The notes under the pieces are model-generated. The model was given only the letters and a program-made list of their open reading frames with translations. It was not told the origin of the DNA and searched no databases. A program made the position numbers and the translations under genes. A stretch of 64,000 nt of DNA from Demequina iriomotensis. Lineage in GTDB: Bacteria > Actinomycetota > Actinomycetes > Actinomycetales > Demequinaceae. Positions 16,821-28,400 of this stretch are shown piece by piece; positions within the stretch are counted from its first letter, which is position 1, and each line of letters opens with the position of its first letter. The stretch is taken from positions 306,101 to 370,100 of the forward strand of contig NZ_BBME01000010.1 of assembly GCF_000971395.1 (NCBI RefSeq), in the 5' to 3' direction.

Positions 16821-19078
16821 CGTCCGCCCCCTTCGCTCATGCGCTCCTGGCGACGGCGTGCCGCGTGCGAGCGCAGCGACAGCCGGGCCCGGACGCGCCC
16901 GAAGGGCCCGCGCGCCCGGTACGCCGCCTTGATGTACGCGTCGACGTCGTCCCAGTACGCACGGGTGTCCTCCGCAGACCAGTCGGCGGGGCCGAATACC
17001 CCGGCATCGGCACGCCGCGCCAGCGCGACCGCCGCGACGCCGCCTTCCGGGTCGAGCGCACGCGCATGCTCGATGCGTGTGGCCCCCGGCTCGAGGTCGA
17101 CGCCCGTGTCGACAGCCGCATCGGTGAGCTCATCCCACGCGCCCGCGACAGCGTCCGCCGGGCGGTCGGCACGCCGCCGCCGACGTCGGCGCCTCGCCTT
17201 CGCGAGAAGGATGACCAAGAACGGTGCGAACAGCAACGCGAGGCTACCTGCTCCCGCCACCACCAAGACCGCGATGGACCGGACGGTTTCGAGCAGTTCG
17301 CTCGGCTTGTCCTGGACGGCGTCGAGGTCGCGCGCCTCGTCCGCGTCGACATCGGCCGGCGGCACGGGCGGCGGCGGAGGCTGCAGCACCTGCGGGACGG
17401 GATCGCGGTCCGGAGGCTCCGTCACGTCGGGCACGGTCTTGTCCGGGTCCGGCGCCGCGTCGACCGCGACCCATCCAGAGCCCACGACGGGCACCTCGAC
17501 CCACGCGTGCAGCTGGTCGGCGGTGAGCGCCACCGTGCCGGAATCATCCATCACGAATCCCATGACGACGCGCGAGGGGATCCCCTCGGCCCGGAGCAGG
17601 AGAGCGAGAGCGGCCGCGTACTGCTCGTCGTCGCCCATCATCGGCTCCCCAGTCATGAGGGCGTCGAGCCGTTGCGCGCCATGCCCGGCCAGGGACGCTG
17701 CCTCTCCCTCGAGACCGTGCGAGAAGTAGCCGGTCTCCTGAAGCCAGTCCGCCAGCGCCGCCACCCGCTCCGCGCCAGTCGCGTCGCCAGCGACGCTCGC
17801 GCCCGTCTGGACCAGCGACGCCGGCACGCTTGTGGGCACGGGAACCGCGACGTCCTCGATCGCGTCCTCGCCCAGGTCCTCGAGGGTCACGCCTGCGACC
17901 GGCACGTACTCGAGCGTGTACGCGTCGCCTTCCGCGAGACCCGCGGGCGACGCGAGGGTCCCGGTCGCGCGGTTCGCGTACACCGCGCGTGGGCCGTCCT
18001 GGTCGTCGGCGAACGCGATATGGGACAGCGCGCCGATGCTCGGCACCCAGATCCCACCGAGCGCACCGACCGTCACGGTGACGGTGGTTGTCGTGCCCCG
18101 TACCGGCGGAGCGGTCGCGGCGGACTGGAAGGATCCTGAGCCCGCCTCTCCTGTCGCGCCGACTCCGAACACGGTGCCGTCGTACGAGTCGAGCGACGCG
18201 AGCCGGACACGTGTCCCGGCCTCGGCACCCTCGACCGTGAGCAGCACCGGGGAGTCCGGGTCCGCCATGAGACCGCGCCAGCGCTGCAGCGGGGAGGGGT
18301 AGTCATGCACGTCGAACGGCGGCTCGACATGGTTGCGCACCACGTCGCGGGACGCGCCGCTCGCGACGGTCCCGGGCAGAAGGATGGCGCCGGCGCCCGC
18401 GACCGCCACCATCGCGACGCCGCCCACGATCGCGGTCCACGGCGCTGCGACGTCGCCCTCGGACGCCTCGTCCGCACGACGCACCGCGCGGCGGACCCAC
18501 GCGAGCCACAGGGAGCCCCCGATCGCGACGACCACGGCCGCCGCGACGGGCATGCTCACCAGGTAGGTGCCGAACGCGACCGCAAGCATCAGCAGCCCGA
18601 GCACCGGGACGATGCCCCAGCCCGGGCGGCGCGAGCGCAGCACGATCGAACCCGCGGCGAGGGCGGCGACGGCGGTCGCCACGAAGGGCACCAGGAGCGT
18701 GCTGTCCTGGCCGTATACCGGGGCGTCCGCGGTGACGAGGTCCTTCCAGGACGTGCCCAGGCCGATCGCGGCCGCGGACACGGTCCGGAAGTTCGGGGCA
18801 AGACCCCACGCCGCCTCGCCTCGCAGCGCGAACGGTGCGGCGAGCATCACGACGGACGCGACCGCGACAAGCGACACGAGATACCAGGGCCACGACCAGC
18901 GCGCGCCCGCAACCGCGAGTGCCAGGCCGATCGTGAGGCCACCGCCTCCCGCGATCGCATATCCCCAGCCCGCGAACGTGGGTGCGAACGCCCACACGGC
19001 CACGACTAACAGCACGACGAGCGCTCCGAGGAGGCGCGCACGAGTCGCGGCGCTCACAGTGGAGGGGCCCTCGGTCAT
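16817..19078 (-). CDS. TgpA-like membrane protein with transglutaminase fold lacking the catalytic Cys
   Basis: 753 residues. It has about six N-terminal membrane helices (residues 10-215), a large extracytoplasmic domain with a transglutaminase-like core (about 465-540), a Pro-rich stretch (about 550-580), one more helix (about 598-622) and a cytosolic Arg-rich tail. The core reads MMGDDEQYAAALALLLRAEG then IPSRVVMGF, and later HAWVEVPV and DAAPD. In TgpA-type enzymes the segment before the helix is G-Y-C-E-Q; here the Cys position is Asp, while the His and Asp regions are kept. It is therefore probably a non-enzymatic binding or structural version. It corresponds to tgm of PFNA clusters. 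ATGA overlaps on both sides. Confidence 0.85.
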   Translation of the reverse strand: MTEGPSTVSAATRARLLGALVVLLVVAVWAFAPTFAGWGYAIAGGGGLTIGLALAVAGARWSWPWYLVSLVAVASVVMLAAPFALRGEAAWGLAPNFRTVSAAAIGLGTSWKDLVTADAPVYGQDSTLLVPFVATAVAALAAGSIVLRSRRPGWGIVPVLGLLMLAVAFGTYLVSMPVAAAVVVAIGGSLWLAWVRRAVRRADEASEGDVAAPWTAIVGGVAMVAVAGAGAILLPGTVASGASRDVVRNHVEPPFDVHDYPSPLQRWRGLMADPDSPVLLTVEGAEAGTRVRLASLDSYDGTVFGVGATGEAGSGSFQSAATAPPVRGTTTTVTVTVGALGGIWVPSIGALSHIAFADDQDGPRAVYANRATGTLASPAGLAEGDAYTLEYVPVAGVTLEDLGEDAIEDVAVPVPTSVPASLVQTGASVAGDATGAERVAALADWLQETGYFSHGLEGEAASLAGHGAQRLDALMTGEPMMGDDEQYAAALALLLRAEGIPSRVVMGFVMDDSGTVALTADQLHAWVEVPVVGSGWVAVDAAPDPDKTVPDVTEPPDRDPVPQVLQPPPPPVPPADVDADEARDLDAVQDKPSELLETVRSIAVLVVAGAGSLALLFAPFLVILLAKARRRRRRRRADRPADAVAGAWDELTDAAVDTGVDLEPGATRIEHARALDPEGGVAAVALARRADAGVFGPADWSAEDTRAYWDDVDAYIKAAYRARGPFGRVRARLSLRSHAARRRQERMSEGGGR

Positions 19079-20145
19079 CGTCCGCCCTCGATGCGCAGGC
19101 GACGGTCGCCCATCACCACCTCGTCGCCCGGCGCCAGACGTACCGCGATCCCCGGCGCCACGCGCTCCTCCGCTCCCGAGGCGTGGCGCACCAGCGTGCC
19201 GTTCGTCGAGTGCAGGTCGCGCACCGTCACGGTGCCCGACTCCAGGACGAGCTCGAGGTGCGTCTTCGACAGCGAGCGCGTGCCGTCAGCGACCGCGACG
19301 GCGCTCACGCCCGGCTCCGGATCGGGGTTGCGGCCGAAGCGCACGGGGCCCTCCAGCGGGACTCGCGTGCCGTCGTCCCAGACCACGACCGCCGCGTTGA
19401 CCATAGTCGCGGCGGGCGCGGACATGCGGGTGGCGTCGAGGTCGTCGTCCTCATCCGCCACGCCCGTGTGCGCGACGACCGGCGCGGGCTCCGCCGCGTG
19501 CGAGGCGAAGCCGGGCACCGAGGTGATGACGGACGCGGCTGCCACGGGCGCCGCGGCGATGGGCACGGCCACCGGGACCGGCGCGGGGGCGGGCGACGGC
19601 GCGGGTGCCGCCTCCGGCTCCGCCGCGGGCGCCGTCTCGACGGCTGCCGCATCGATCTGGACCGCGGTGATGGGCGCGGGGACCGGCGCCGCGAGCGATG
19701 CCGGCTCCGGCGCATCGTCCCCAGGGAGGACCGAGGCGGCGACGTCGACCACGGTCGATCCGACGATCTGATCGTGCCAGCCACGGCCGCTCGAGGACAG
19801 CACGGACAGCGGTGCGAAGGGGATCAGCCCGAGCAGGATCCACCGCCCCACGGCGCGACCGCGACCGAGGGGCAGCCCCGTGGCCGTGTCGACCACCGTG
19901 AGCCCCATCTTGCGGTGGCCGACCGAGCCCTTCGCGGTGCCCTTCGAGGACATGTACGCGAGCGGGATCGCGAGCGACAGGATCCACAGGAACACCGTCG
20001 CCGCCGTCGCGGCGCCCACGTCGGAGGCGTTCGCGAGCACGGCGAACACGATCGCGAACGGCACGAGCGCCATCGCCCACACCACGAGAGCGTCGAGCAG
20101 GTAGGCGCCCAGGCGCTTCCCCGCCGTCGTCGGAACCAGGGTCAT
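19075..20145 (-). CDS. RDD-family membrane protein with C-terminal FHA domain (proximal copy)
   Basis: 356 residues. An N-terminal RDD membrane region (about 5-150: GKRLGAYLLDALVVWAM, then GHRKMGLTVVDTATG and GRWILLGLIPF) is followed by a long Ala/Pro linker with a Thr-containing acidic patch (DEDDDLDATRMSA). The C-terminal FHA domain (about 260-355) has FGRNPDPEPG, RSLSKTHLEL and DLHSTNGTLV. The FHA domain and the WDDGT segment before it closely match the copy at 4036-5664, so the operon carries two paralogues at different positions. The start at 20145 has GAGGAGG upstream and overlaps the DUF58 stop by 1 nt (TGATG). Confidence 0.85.
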   Translation of the reverse strand: MTLVPTTAGKRLGAYLLDALVVWAMALVPFAIVFAVLANASDVGAATAATVFLWILSLAIPLAYMSSKGTAKGSVGHRKMGLTVVDTATGLPLGRGRAVGRWILLGLIPFAPLSVLSSSGRGWHDQIVGSTVVDVAASVLPGDDAPEPASLAAPVPAPITAVQIDAAAVETAPAAEPEAAPAPSPAPAPVPVAVPIAAAPVAAASVITSVPGFASHAAEPAPVVAHTGVADEDDDLDATRMSAPAATMVNAAVVVWDDGTRVPLEGPVRFGRNPDPEPGVSAVAVADGTRSLSKTHLELVLESGTVTVRDLHSTNGTLVRHASGAEERVAPGIAVRLAPGDEVVMGDRRLRIEGGR

Positions 20146-21449
20146 CACAGCCTCCTCAGCGCCGGAGCAAGGTCCGACAGGTCTCCGATGGTGAGCACCG
20201 CCACGTCGCCGATCGTGTGGCGCGTGAGCGTCGCACCCGCCTCGCACACGAGCGCGATGGTCTGGGCGGCGACGGGCATGTGCGCGGCGGCGCGGGCGAT
20301 GTCCGCCGGGGTCGCGTGCGGTCCCGAGATCAGCACCGCGACCGAGGCGCCGGGCACGGCGTTGCCGGTCCGCAGCGCGAGGTCGACGAGCGTGCCGCGC
20401 CGCAGCGGGGTGGGGCCCACCTCGGTGAGCCCGTCGAGAACGGAGCGTCCCGAGCGCGACGGCACGGACCGGTCCTGCAGCATCACGGCGACCTGTCGCT
20501 CCTCGCGCAGCGCCTGCACCGCGATCGAGGCGGCACAGGAGATGGCGAGTTCGAAGTCCTCCTCCGCGCGGTACTCCTCCTCGTTCGAGCTGAGCGCCAC
20601 GGCGAGCTGGGTCCGGCGGGTCTCCTCGAACTGGCGGACCATGAGGCGACCGGTGCGGGCGGACGAGCGCCAGTGGACGTAGCGGCGATCGTCGCCCGGG
20701 ACGTACTCGCGCAGCGCATGGAAGGAGATGTCCGCGCTCGACAGGTCGCGCGTGGGCAGCCCCTCGAGGTCCTGGAGCAGGCCCTTCGCGGAAGCGTCGA
20801 GGGTGACGGTGCGCGGGTGGACGTAGAGGTCCTGCCGCGGCACCCACTCGACCTGGCGCGCGAGCAGGCCGAGCGGGTCGCCGCGCAACGCGCGCAGTGG
20901 TCCGACGGACAGCACCGCGCGACGATGCGTGGGGATGGTGAAGAGGTCCTCGTGGGTCTCGCCGGCGCCCAGACGGGGCACGGCGAACTCGGCGACGCCC
21001 TTGCCCACCTGGAGCTCGACGCGCAGGGCGCCCACGGCGCGCGAGGCCGGGTTCACCACCTCGATCGCGCCGACCGCGCGCTCGCCCACCACCACGCGAT
21101 CGCGCGAGAGGTCGAGCCGCGCGGCGTGCCCCATGCCGCCCGCGAGGAACGGCGTGGCGACGGCGACCAGCAGGATCGCGGCGAGGCCCATCGCGGCGAC
21201 CTCGCTCCAGTCCCAGCGGATCGCGACGGCGACGAGCGCCGCTCCCCCGCCCACCAGGCTCCACGCGACCCAGCTGGGGATGCGCGCGAGCGCGCGCGCC
21301 TGTGCCCACGGCTCGGCCAGCAGCTCGCCCAGGCCCTCATCCCACCAGCGCATCAGCGGAGCGAGCGCGCGCAAGATCGCGAGCCGGGCACGATGCGCGG
21401 GGGCGCCTCCCGCCCGGTCCGCGGCGCGCGCCTGCTCCGTCACGCTCAT
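20145..21449 (-). CDS. DUF58 protein
   Basis: 434 residues. Two membrane helices near the N-terminus (about 60-105) are followed by a beta-rich region and then the DUF58 signature FHALREYVPGDDRRYVHWRS near residue 245. The rest is a von Willebrand A-like domain (TQLAVALSSNEEEY). DUF58 proteins almost always pair with MoxR ATPases, as here, and are thought to act with them in assembly or metal-dependent maturation of envelope complexes. ATGA overlap with moxR. The upstream extension of the open frame is rejected because it runs through moxR. Confidence 0.9.
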   Translation of the reverse strand: MSVTEQARAADRAGGAPAHRARLAILRALAPLMRWWDEGLGELLAEPWAQARALARIPSWVAWSLVGGGAALVAVAIRWDWSEVAAMGLAAILLVAVATPFLAGGMGHAARLDLSRDRVVVGERAVGAIEVVNPASRAVGALRVELQVGKGVAEFAVPRLGAGETHEDLFTIPTHRRAVLSVGPLRALRGDPLGLLARQVEWVPRQDLYVHPRTVTLDASAKGLLQDLEGLPTRDLSSADISFHALREYVPGDDRRYVHWRSSARTGRLMVRQFEETRRTQLAVALSSNEEEYRAEEDFELAISCAASIAVQALREERQVAVMLQDRSVPSRSGRSVLDGLTEVGPTPLRRGTLVDLALRTGNAVPGASVAVLISGPHATPADIARAAAHMPVAAQTIALVCEAGATLTRHTIGDVAVLTIGDLSDLAPALRRL

Positions 21450-22420
21450 GCCACCGCGGCCCGCGTCTGCGGCGCGGCGACATCCGCGAGGACCTTGCCG
21501 AGCACGCCCACGGCGGTGGCGCCGCCGAACTCCGCCTCGGGGTCGAGCACCAGGCGGTGCGCCCACACGGGCTCGGCGAGCTGCTTGATGTCGTCCGGCG
21601 ACACGAAGTTGCGGCCCTGCGCGGCCGCCCATACCTTCGCGGCGCGGATCATCGCGAGCGCGCCGCGCACCGACACTCCCAGGCGCGTCTCGGACGCGTT
21701 GCGCGTCTCCTCGGACAGCTGGGCGGTGTAGCGCAGCACCGCGGGGTCCGTGTAGACCGTCGCCGCGAGGTCCGCCATGTCCGCGACCGCGTGCGAGGTC
21801 GCGATCGCGCTCACGCGCGTCGCGGAGTTGCGCACCGCCGAGCCGCCGAGGATCTCGGTGGCCGCCGCGAGGTCGGGGTAGCCGATCGACGTCTTGATGA
21901 GGAAGCGGTCCAGCTGGGCCTCGGGAAGGCGGTAGGTGCCGGCCTGCTCGATCGGGTTCTGGGTCGCGATCACGAGGAACGGGCGGCCCGCCTCGTGGGT
22001 GGTGCCGTCGATGGTGACCTTCGACTCCTCCATCACCTCGAGCAGCGCGGACTGCGTCTTGGGCGACGCGCGGTTGATCTCGTCGGCCAGTACGATCGAC
22101 GCGAAGATCGGCCCTCGATGGAACTCGAAGCGCCGCGCGTGCTCGTCCCAGATGGTGACGCCCGTGACGTCGGACGGCAGCAGGTCCGGGGTGAACTGGA
22201 TGCGGTTGGAGCTGCCGTCGATGGTCGCGGCGAGCGCGCGGGCGAGGCTGGTCTTGCCCGTGCCGGGCGCGTCCTCGAGGAGGACGTGGCCCTCCGCGAA
22301 CATCGCCGTGAGCACCAGCCGGATCACGTCCTGCTTGCCCAGCACGGCGTGGCCGACGTTGTCGACGAACTTGCCGAAGGTCTCGGCGAACCAGGTCGCC
22401 TGCTCGGGGGTCATGGTCAT
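21446..22420 (-). CDS. MoxR-family AAA+ ATPase
   Basis: 324 residues. AAA_3-type chaperone ATPase with Walker A EDAPGTGKTSLA near residue 49, Walker B SIVLADEINRASPKTQSALL near 108, sensor 1 IATQNPIEQ and the LPEAQLDRF arginine-finger region. MoxR proteins remodel or help insert metals into partner proteins, usually with a DUF58/VWA partner, which is the next gene. The double ATG (22420 and 22414) leaves the start uncertain by two residues; AGAGAGG fits 22420. It lies 22 nt after the giant Ig/FN3 gene. Confidence 0.93.
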   Translation of the reverse strand: MTMTPEQATWFAETFGKFVDNVGHAVLGKQDVIRLVLTAMFAEGHVLLEDAPGTGKTSLARALAATIDGSSNRIQFTPDLLPSDVTGVTIWDEHARRFEFHRGPIFASIVLADEINRASPKTQSALLEVMEESKVTIDGTTHEAGRPFLVIATQNPIEQAGTYRLPEAQLDRFLIKTSIGYPDLAAATEILGGSAVRNSATRVSAIATSHAVADMADLAATVYTDPAVLRYTAQLSEETRNASETRLGVSVRGALAMIRAAKVWAAAQGRNFVSPDDIKQLAEPVWAHRLVLDPEAEFGGATAVGVLGKVLADVAAPQTRAAVA

Positions 22421-22442
22421 GGGTGCTGCCTCTCTGTCCGCG

Positions 22443-25400
22443 TCACCAGGCCACTCCTGGCGTGGTGACGGTGCTGCCGTCGACTCCGTAGATCTTCACC
22501 GAGTAGGTCCGCGCGAGCCCCGCGTAGCAGACCGTCTGCACGGTGCCGTTGGCGGGGAAGCTCATCGAGAACGTGAGCGGGTTGTTCGACGCGTCCGTGA
22601 ACTGGACCCCGTTCTCGAAGCACGCGTACGTGTACGTGCCCGCGGGGAAGTCCTGCGTGGTGACGCTCATGAAGTAGCAGCCCCCTCCGCCGTAGTAGCT
22701 GCACGTCGAGGTCGAGGTCCGGTTCGAGGACTTCTTCAGCGTCGCCGTCGGGTCCGGCGGGTCCACCGCGGCGGACGTCTTGGTCGCCGTGCTCGTGTTT
22801 GAGGACTCCGTGGCGGTCACCACCACCTTGATCGCGGCGCTCTGGCCGTCGCTCAGGCCGGTGACGGCGATGTCCTTGGAGCCGCTGGTGAAGCCCGACA
22901 CGGTCGCCGGCGTGCACGAGGTCGAGGTCGACTTGGTGGTGCAGACCGCGATCGAGGTGATCGCACGGCCGTTGGTCGGGCTCGGCGCCGTCACGCGGAA
23001 CGTCACCGTGTTGGTGCCCGGCGTCGCCGTGATGGTCGCGGTGCCGATCGGCGTGTAGGGCACCGCCGCCAAGGACGGCGTCGAGGCCGGCCCGGTGTAC
23101 GTCACGCCGGCGACCACGGAGACCGCGCGCACGGCGACGGTGTAGCTGGTGCCGGCCGTGAGCGGCCCGATGACGCCGCCCGCAGGCATCGCGGTCCACG
23201 CACCGTTGCCGTTGAGCTCGTACTGGTAGGAGACCTGGTCGACGGTGGCGCCGTTGCGCGGTCCCGGCGTGTACGCCACGGTGATCTTCCCGTCGGAGGC
23301 CGGCGTGGTCGCCGTCACGGACAGGGGAGCCCCCGGCGGGTTGACCACCTGCAGGGCCGCCGACTGCGCGGACTCGGCGCCCGCCTCGGGAGCCTTGTTG
23401 TGGCCCACCACCGCGAAGGAGTACAGGGACTCCGAGGTCTCGACCTCGATGATCGCGGAGGTCGCTCCGCCCTCGACCACGGTGGACTTCACCAGCGTGG
23501 CGCCCTGGTAGACGTTGAGGTCGTAGCTCGACACCGGATCGCCGTTGCCGTCCGCCTCGCTCCACGTCACCTCGACCTGCCGCCGCTCCCCCACCTGCTC
23601 GAGCAGCGCCGCGCTCGGGGCCGCGGCGGCGAAGGGCGCGCCCGCAGGCACTTCCGACGCCGAGTACTCGCTCCACGCGGAGTCGCCGGCCTCGTTGGTC
23701 GCGAGCAGCCGCACCTGGTAGGCGACGCCGTTCTCGAGCGCGTCGATCACGGCGCTGGTCGCGCCCGCCTTCGCCTGCACGGGCGCGACGGTCGCAGGCG
23801 ACACCTCGAGCGTGTAGCCCTCGAGCGCGCTGCCGCGGTTGCCGGGCGCGGCCCACGTCACCGCGACCTCGCCGTCGCCGAAGGCGAGCGTCGGCGCGCC
23901 GGGCTGCTCGGGGACGATGTCCGGGGTCGCCGACTCGGACGCCGCGGAACGGTCCGACTCGCCCTTCGCGTTGGCCGCCGAGACCTGGAACGTGTAGGAC
24001 GTCGCGTTGTCCAGGCCGGTGTACGTCAGCAGGCCGGCATCCGCAGTCTTGCTGCTGCCGTCCGAGGCGTACACGGTGTACCCCGTGATCGCCGAGCCTC
24101 GGCTGTCGGGGGCGTCCCACTCGAGCGTCACCTCCGAGTCGCCGACCGCGACGATGCGCGGCCGCGACGGCGCGTCGGGACGCGCCGCGACCGTCACGCG
24201 GATGCGGCCCTCGACGATGCGCGTGGGGTCCTCCGTGTAGTCCTGGACCGCGTACTTCACCACCACGGTGCCGTAGGTGTCGGCCGTCGGCGTGATGGTG
24301 ACGGTGTCGCCGTCGATCACGGGGTACGCGGCGTCACCGGACTCGACCGCGGCGGAGATGAGCGTGAGGGGACCCTTGTCCGCGAACGGGTTGAAGTCGC
24401 CGTCGAGCGGGTGCACGGTCACGGGCTTGCCCGCCACCGCATCGGCCACCGCGTCGTCGACGGTGGCAGCGAGCGGACGCGCGGAGGCGACCACGCTCGC
24501 GGTCACCACGGCGCCGACCGGCGCGGAGCGCCCGTCCGTCACGGTGACCGGGATCTCGAACACATCGCCCTTGACCGCGCCCGGCGCGGTCACCGTCAGC
24601 ACGCCGTCGGTCACCGCCGCCTCGACGCCACGCGGCACGCCCTCGCCCAGCGCGAAGCTCAGCACATCGGCATCCTCGGGGTTGGCGTCGCGTGCGAGCG
24701 GCGCGAGCGGCAGCGACGCCGCGTCCTCGCCCTGGCCCAGCTGAAGGGTCGCCCCGACCAGCGTGGGCGGCACGTTGTCCCGCGGCAGCACGGTGATGGG
24801 GACGGTGAGCCGCGAGACCCGTCCGGACGGGTCGTCCACCGTCGCGCCGTCGGTCACCTCGAAGGTCAGCGCGTCGGGGCCGTAGTAGCCGTCCTTCGAC
24901 GTGTAGGTGAGCGTGCGCTCGTCGACCACCAGCGGGCTGCCGTCGCCGAAGCTCGCCCGCACGCGTTCGGCTGCCGTGAGGATCGCCGGGCGCCCGTTCG
25001 AGGTCGCGACCAGGTCGCCCAGCCGCACCGTGATGGAGTCGCCGCTCAGGATCTCGATGCCGGCGCCCTGCTTGAGCGTGGGACGCCCGTCGCCCGCGCC
25101 GGGCACCAGGATGAAGGCCGAGTCGGAGAGCCCGTCGGGGTCGGTGACGGTGTACCGGATCACCTGGCCCTGCTCTCCCGGCGTCACCGTGACGGTGCCG
25201 TCGTCGTTGACCGTGCCGGCGAGCGGATCGACGTCGATGGCGAGCCCCGCGAGCACGCCGTCCGGGTCGTCGTCGTTGGCGAGCACCGCGACGTCGACCG
25301 TCTCGACGCCGGTGATTTCCTCGAAGGTGACGCGGTCGTCCCGCGCGATCGGCCGCGCGAGCGGCGCGGCGGGGTCGACCGTGACGCGCACCACGCCGAA

Positions 25401-28400
25401 CGCGCTCGAGCCGAGCTCGTCGCGGATCGCGTACTGCACTGTGCCCGTGCCGGGGTCTCCCGCGGTGATGACGATGCGGGAGCCGTCGACCTCGGCCTCC
25501 AGGCCCTCGCTCGCGATGAGCGAGCCGTCGACCAGCGACAGCGCGTGACCGTCGGGGTCCGAGTCGTTGGCGAGCGCGCTCACGGCAACGGTGCCGCCGG
25601 GGCGGATCCGCACGTCGTCGGCCACCGCGACGGGCGGCTGGTTCGCCTCCTCCTGAGGAGCGATGCCCACGCGCACGGTCGCGGTGCCCTCGAGCCCGCG
25701 CGTGTCGCGCACCACGTACGTGAAGGAGTCGCCGCCCACCGAGGTGGGGTACGCCTCGTACGTAAGCCAGCTCTGGCCCACCTCGACGATGCGTCCCTTG
25801 GCGGGCGCCTCGTCGATCCCGGACAGCGTGACGGTGTCGCCGTCGGGGTCGGCACCGTCGAGCTCGATCGGGATCCGCACGGTGGTGCCCGCGATGGTGC
25901 GGGCCACCACGGCGGCCGGGCGCGGTGCGGTGTTCTCCGCGTCCTTCGCCACGATCTTGAGGGTGACCCGCGCGGTCGCCTTCTGCCCATTGGTGTCCGT
26001 CACCTGGTAGGTCACCGTCTGCGTGCCGCTGGCGCCGGCCGCGGCGACGAAGCGGACGGCATCGCCCGAGACGAAGGCCTCGCCCTTCCTCGGGTCGTTC
26101 TCCGCCTTGAGGTTGGGTAGCGGCGCCTCGGCGTCGAGCCCGAACGCGAACCCGTCGGGATGCGTGTCGTTGTCGAGCACGTCGACGGTGACCACGTCGC
26201 CCGCGCGCACCACCGCATCGTCATCCCTGGCCAGGGGCGCACGGCTGCGCGCGTCGGCAGGCACCGGGATCACCACCAGCTCACCCTCGGACTGGTAGGC
26301 GCCGTTGGACACCCGGTAGCGCACGGTCACGGGCGTGGTGATGCCGGTGACGTTGGTGACGCGCAGGATGCGATGCTCGAGCACGGCGACCGAGATGCCG
26401 GCACCGTCGGGCACGGTGACGGACTGCAGGACCAGCACCCCGCCGCCCGGGTCGGAGTCGTTCGCGAGCACGTCGGCGAGCACCGATCCGCCCGCGGGGA
26501 CCAGCGCAGTGTCCTGCACGGCGATGGGCGGCTCGGTCACCTTCTCGTCGGCGAGCACGTCGATGCGGACGATGCCCTGGGCGGGCTCGCGCTGGCCGAG
26601 CACCGCGCCGTAGAGCACGTAGTACGTCCCGGCGCGGTCGGCCTCGAATGTGAAGTAGCCGGAGTCGTAATGCGGCTCGACGCTCGCGCCGGCGGCCTCC
26701 GTGGTGTCGAGGCTCGCGAGCCTCAGCGGCTCCCCTGATGGCGAGTAGTCGTTCTCGAGCGGGCGCACCACCACGGCCTCCCCCGCATGGGTGGTGACCT
26801 GGTCGGCGTTGGTGACGATGTCGCCCGTGCCGGACTCCACGACGGTGACGTCGATGCGACCCGGCGCGCTCTCGACGCCGTCGCTCACCTCGATCGCGAC
26901 GGACGTGCGGCCCGTGCGGCCCGAGGTCGCGCGATAGGTGACGGTGCCGTCGCCCGCGAACTCGACCGTGTCGCCGTTCTCGACCGTCGCGCTCTCGAGG
27001 TAGATGGTGTCACCCTCGGGGTCGATCCACGCGGGCAGCACGTTGTAGGTGAACGTGCCGTCGACCTCGACGGTGAAGGACGGCGTCTTCTGCGCGCGCT
27101 GCACGGGCGCGCTGTTCTCGTCGGCGGTCGCGAGGCGCACATCGACCACGGCCTCGTCGGTGCCGCCACGCCCGTCCTCGACGCGGTAGCTGAAGGTGGC
27201 ATGCCCCGACGCGCCCTCCGGCACCGTGACCTGGACCGCGGCCCCGTCGCGGATGGGCTGGATCACCAGGCCCTTCGCACCCGCGGTGTCGACGATCGAC
27301 GCCGTGAGGACGTCGGCGTCGCGGTCGTAGTCGTTGTCCAGGATCGGCAGGATGGTGGTGCGGCCCACGCGCGCGCCGAACTCGTCGTCGTTCGCAACGG
27401 GAGGCGTGTTCTTCGGGTCCCGGTCCTCGATGAGCGGCGTGATCTCCTCGGTGTCGGGGTCCTTCTCCTTCTGGTCCTCCGTGCCGGCGAAGTCGTCCCA
27501 GTTGTCGACGATCTCGAGGTCGGACGCCGCCGTCCACGTGGTGCCCGAGGGCAGGTCGTTGAGGCGGATCAGGTCGCGGTTGACCCGGAACGCATAGGCC
27601 GAGTCGGCCGGCGCGCCCGGGATCTCGACCGCGCCGGTGTCGGCCGCATCGTCCCCGCAGTCGCGGACGAAGAGGTTCGCCGCGCCCCATGCGCCGTAGG
27701 CGCAGTCGCCCAGCACGGCCGGCGCGGCTGCGACGCCGGACGCGTCGCCGAGAGACACGCGTGTCGCGGGCGAGCCGTCGAGCGGCTGGCTCACCAGGCC
27801 CGAGGAGTCGGCGTAGACCACCGCGTCGGCGTCCGGTCCGGGCTGCTGGAGCACGGTCGTCTCGGGATCGTCGACCTCGACCGCGCCCTCCGGGAGCGTG
27901 AGCGTGCCCGCCTCCACGTCGAGGATCACCAGCGTGTCGCCGACCGTGGTGGCGGCGAGCCTGGCACCTAGCGCCGCCGCACCGTCGGGGGAGGACGCGC
28001 GTGGCTGCGGTGTCACGGAGGGCTCGGGCGACTCCGCATCGCCCTGGTCGATCCGCACCACGCCGAGCTCGGCCGAGGCGCCGTAGACCACTCCGGACTG
28101 CGACGCCACAGCGACGGCGCCGTCCCCGAGCGTCACCGCGGGCGTGGAGGACTCGGCGTCGAAGGTCGCGACCGCATCGGCGGCCATCACCCACAGCGAA
28201 CCCGACTCGGCATCGAGGACCGACAGCCGGCCGCCGCCGAGCGACACGTCGGAGGCGAGCGGCAGCGCCGCGGTGCCCGTGGCGGTCACGGTGGCGGGGT
28301 CGACCAGGGACAGCGTGTGGGAGCCGATGCTGTGCGCGAGGACCATCGCGCCCTCCTGGAGGACGTCCAGCCCTCCCGAACTCTGCGCGAGGGCCGCATC

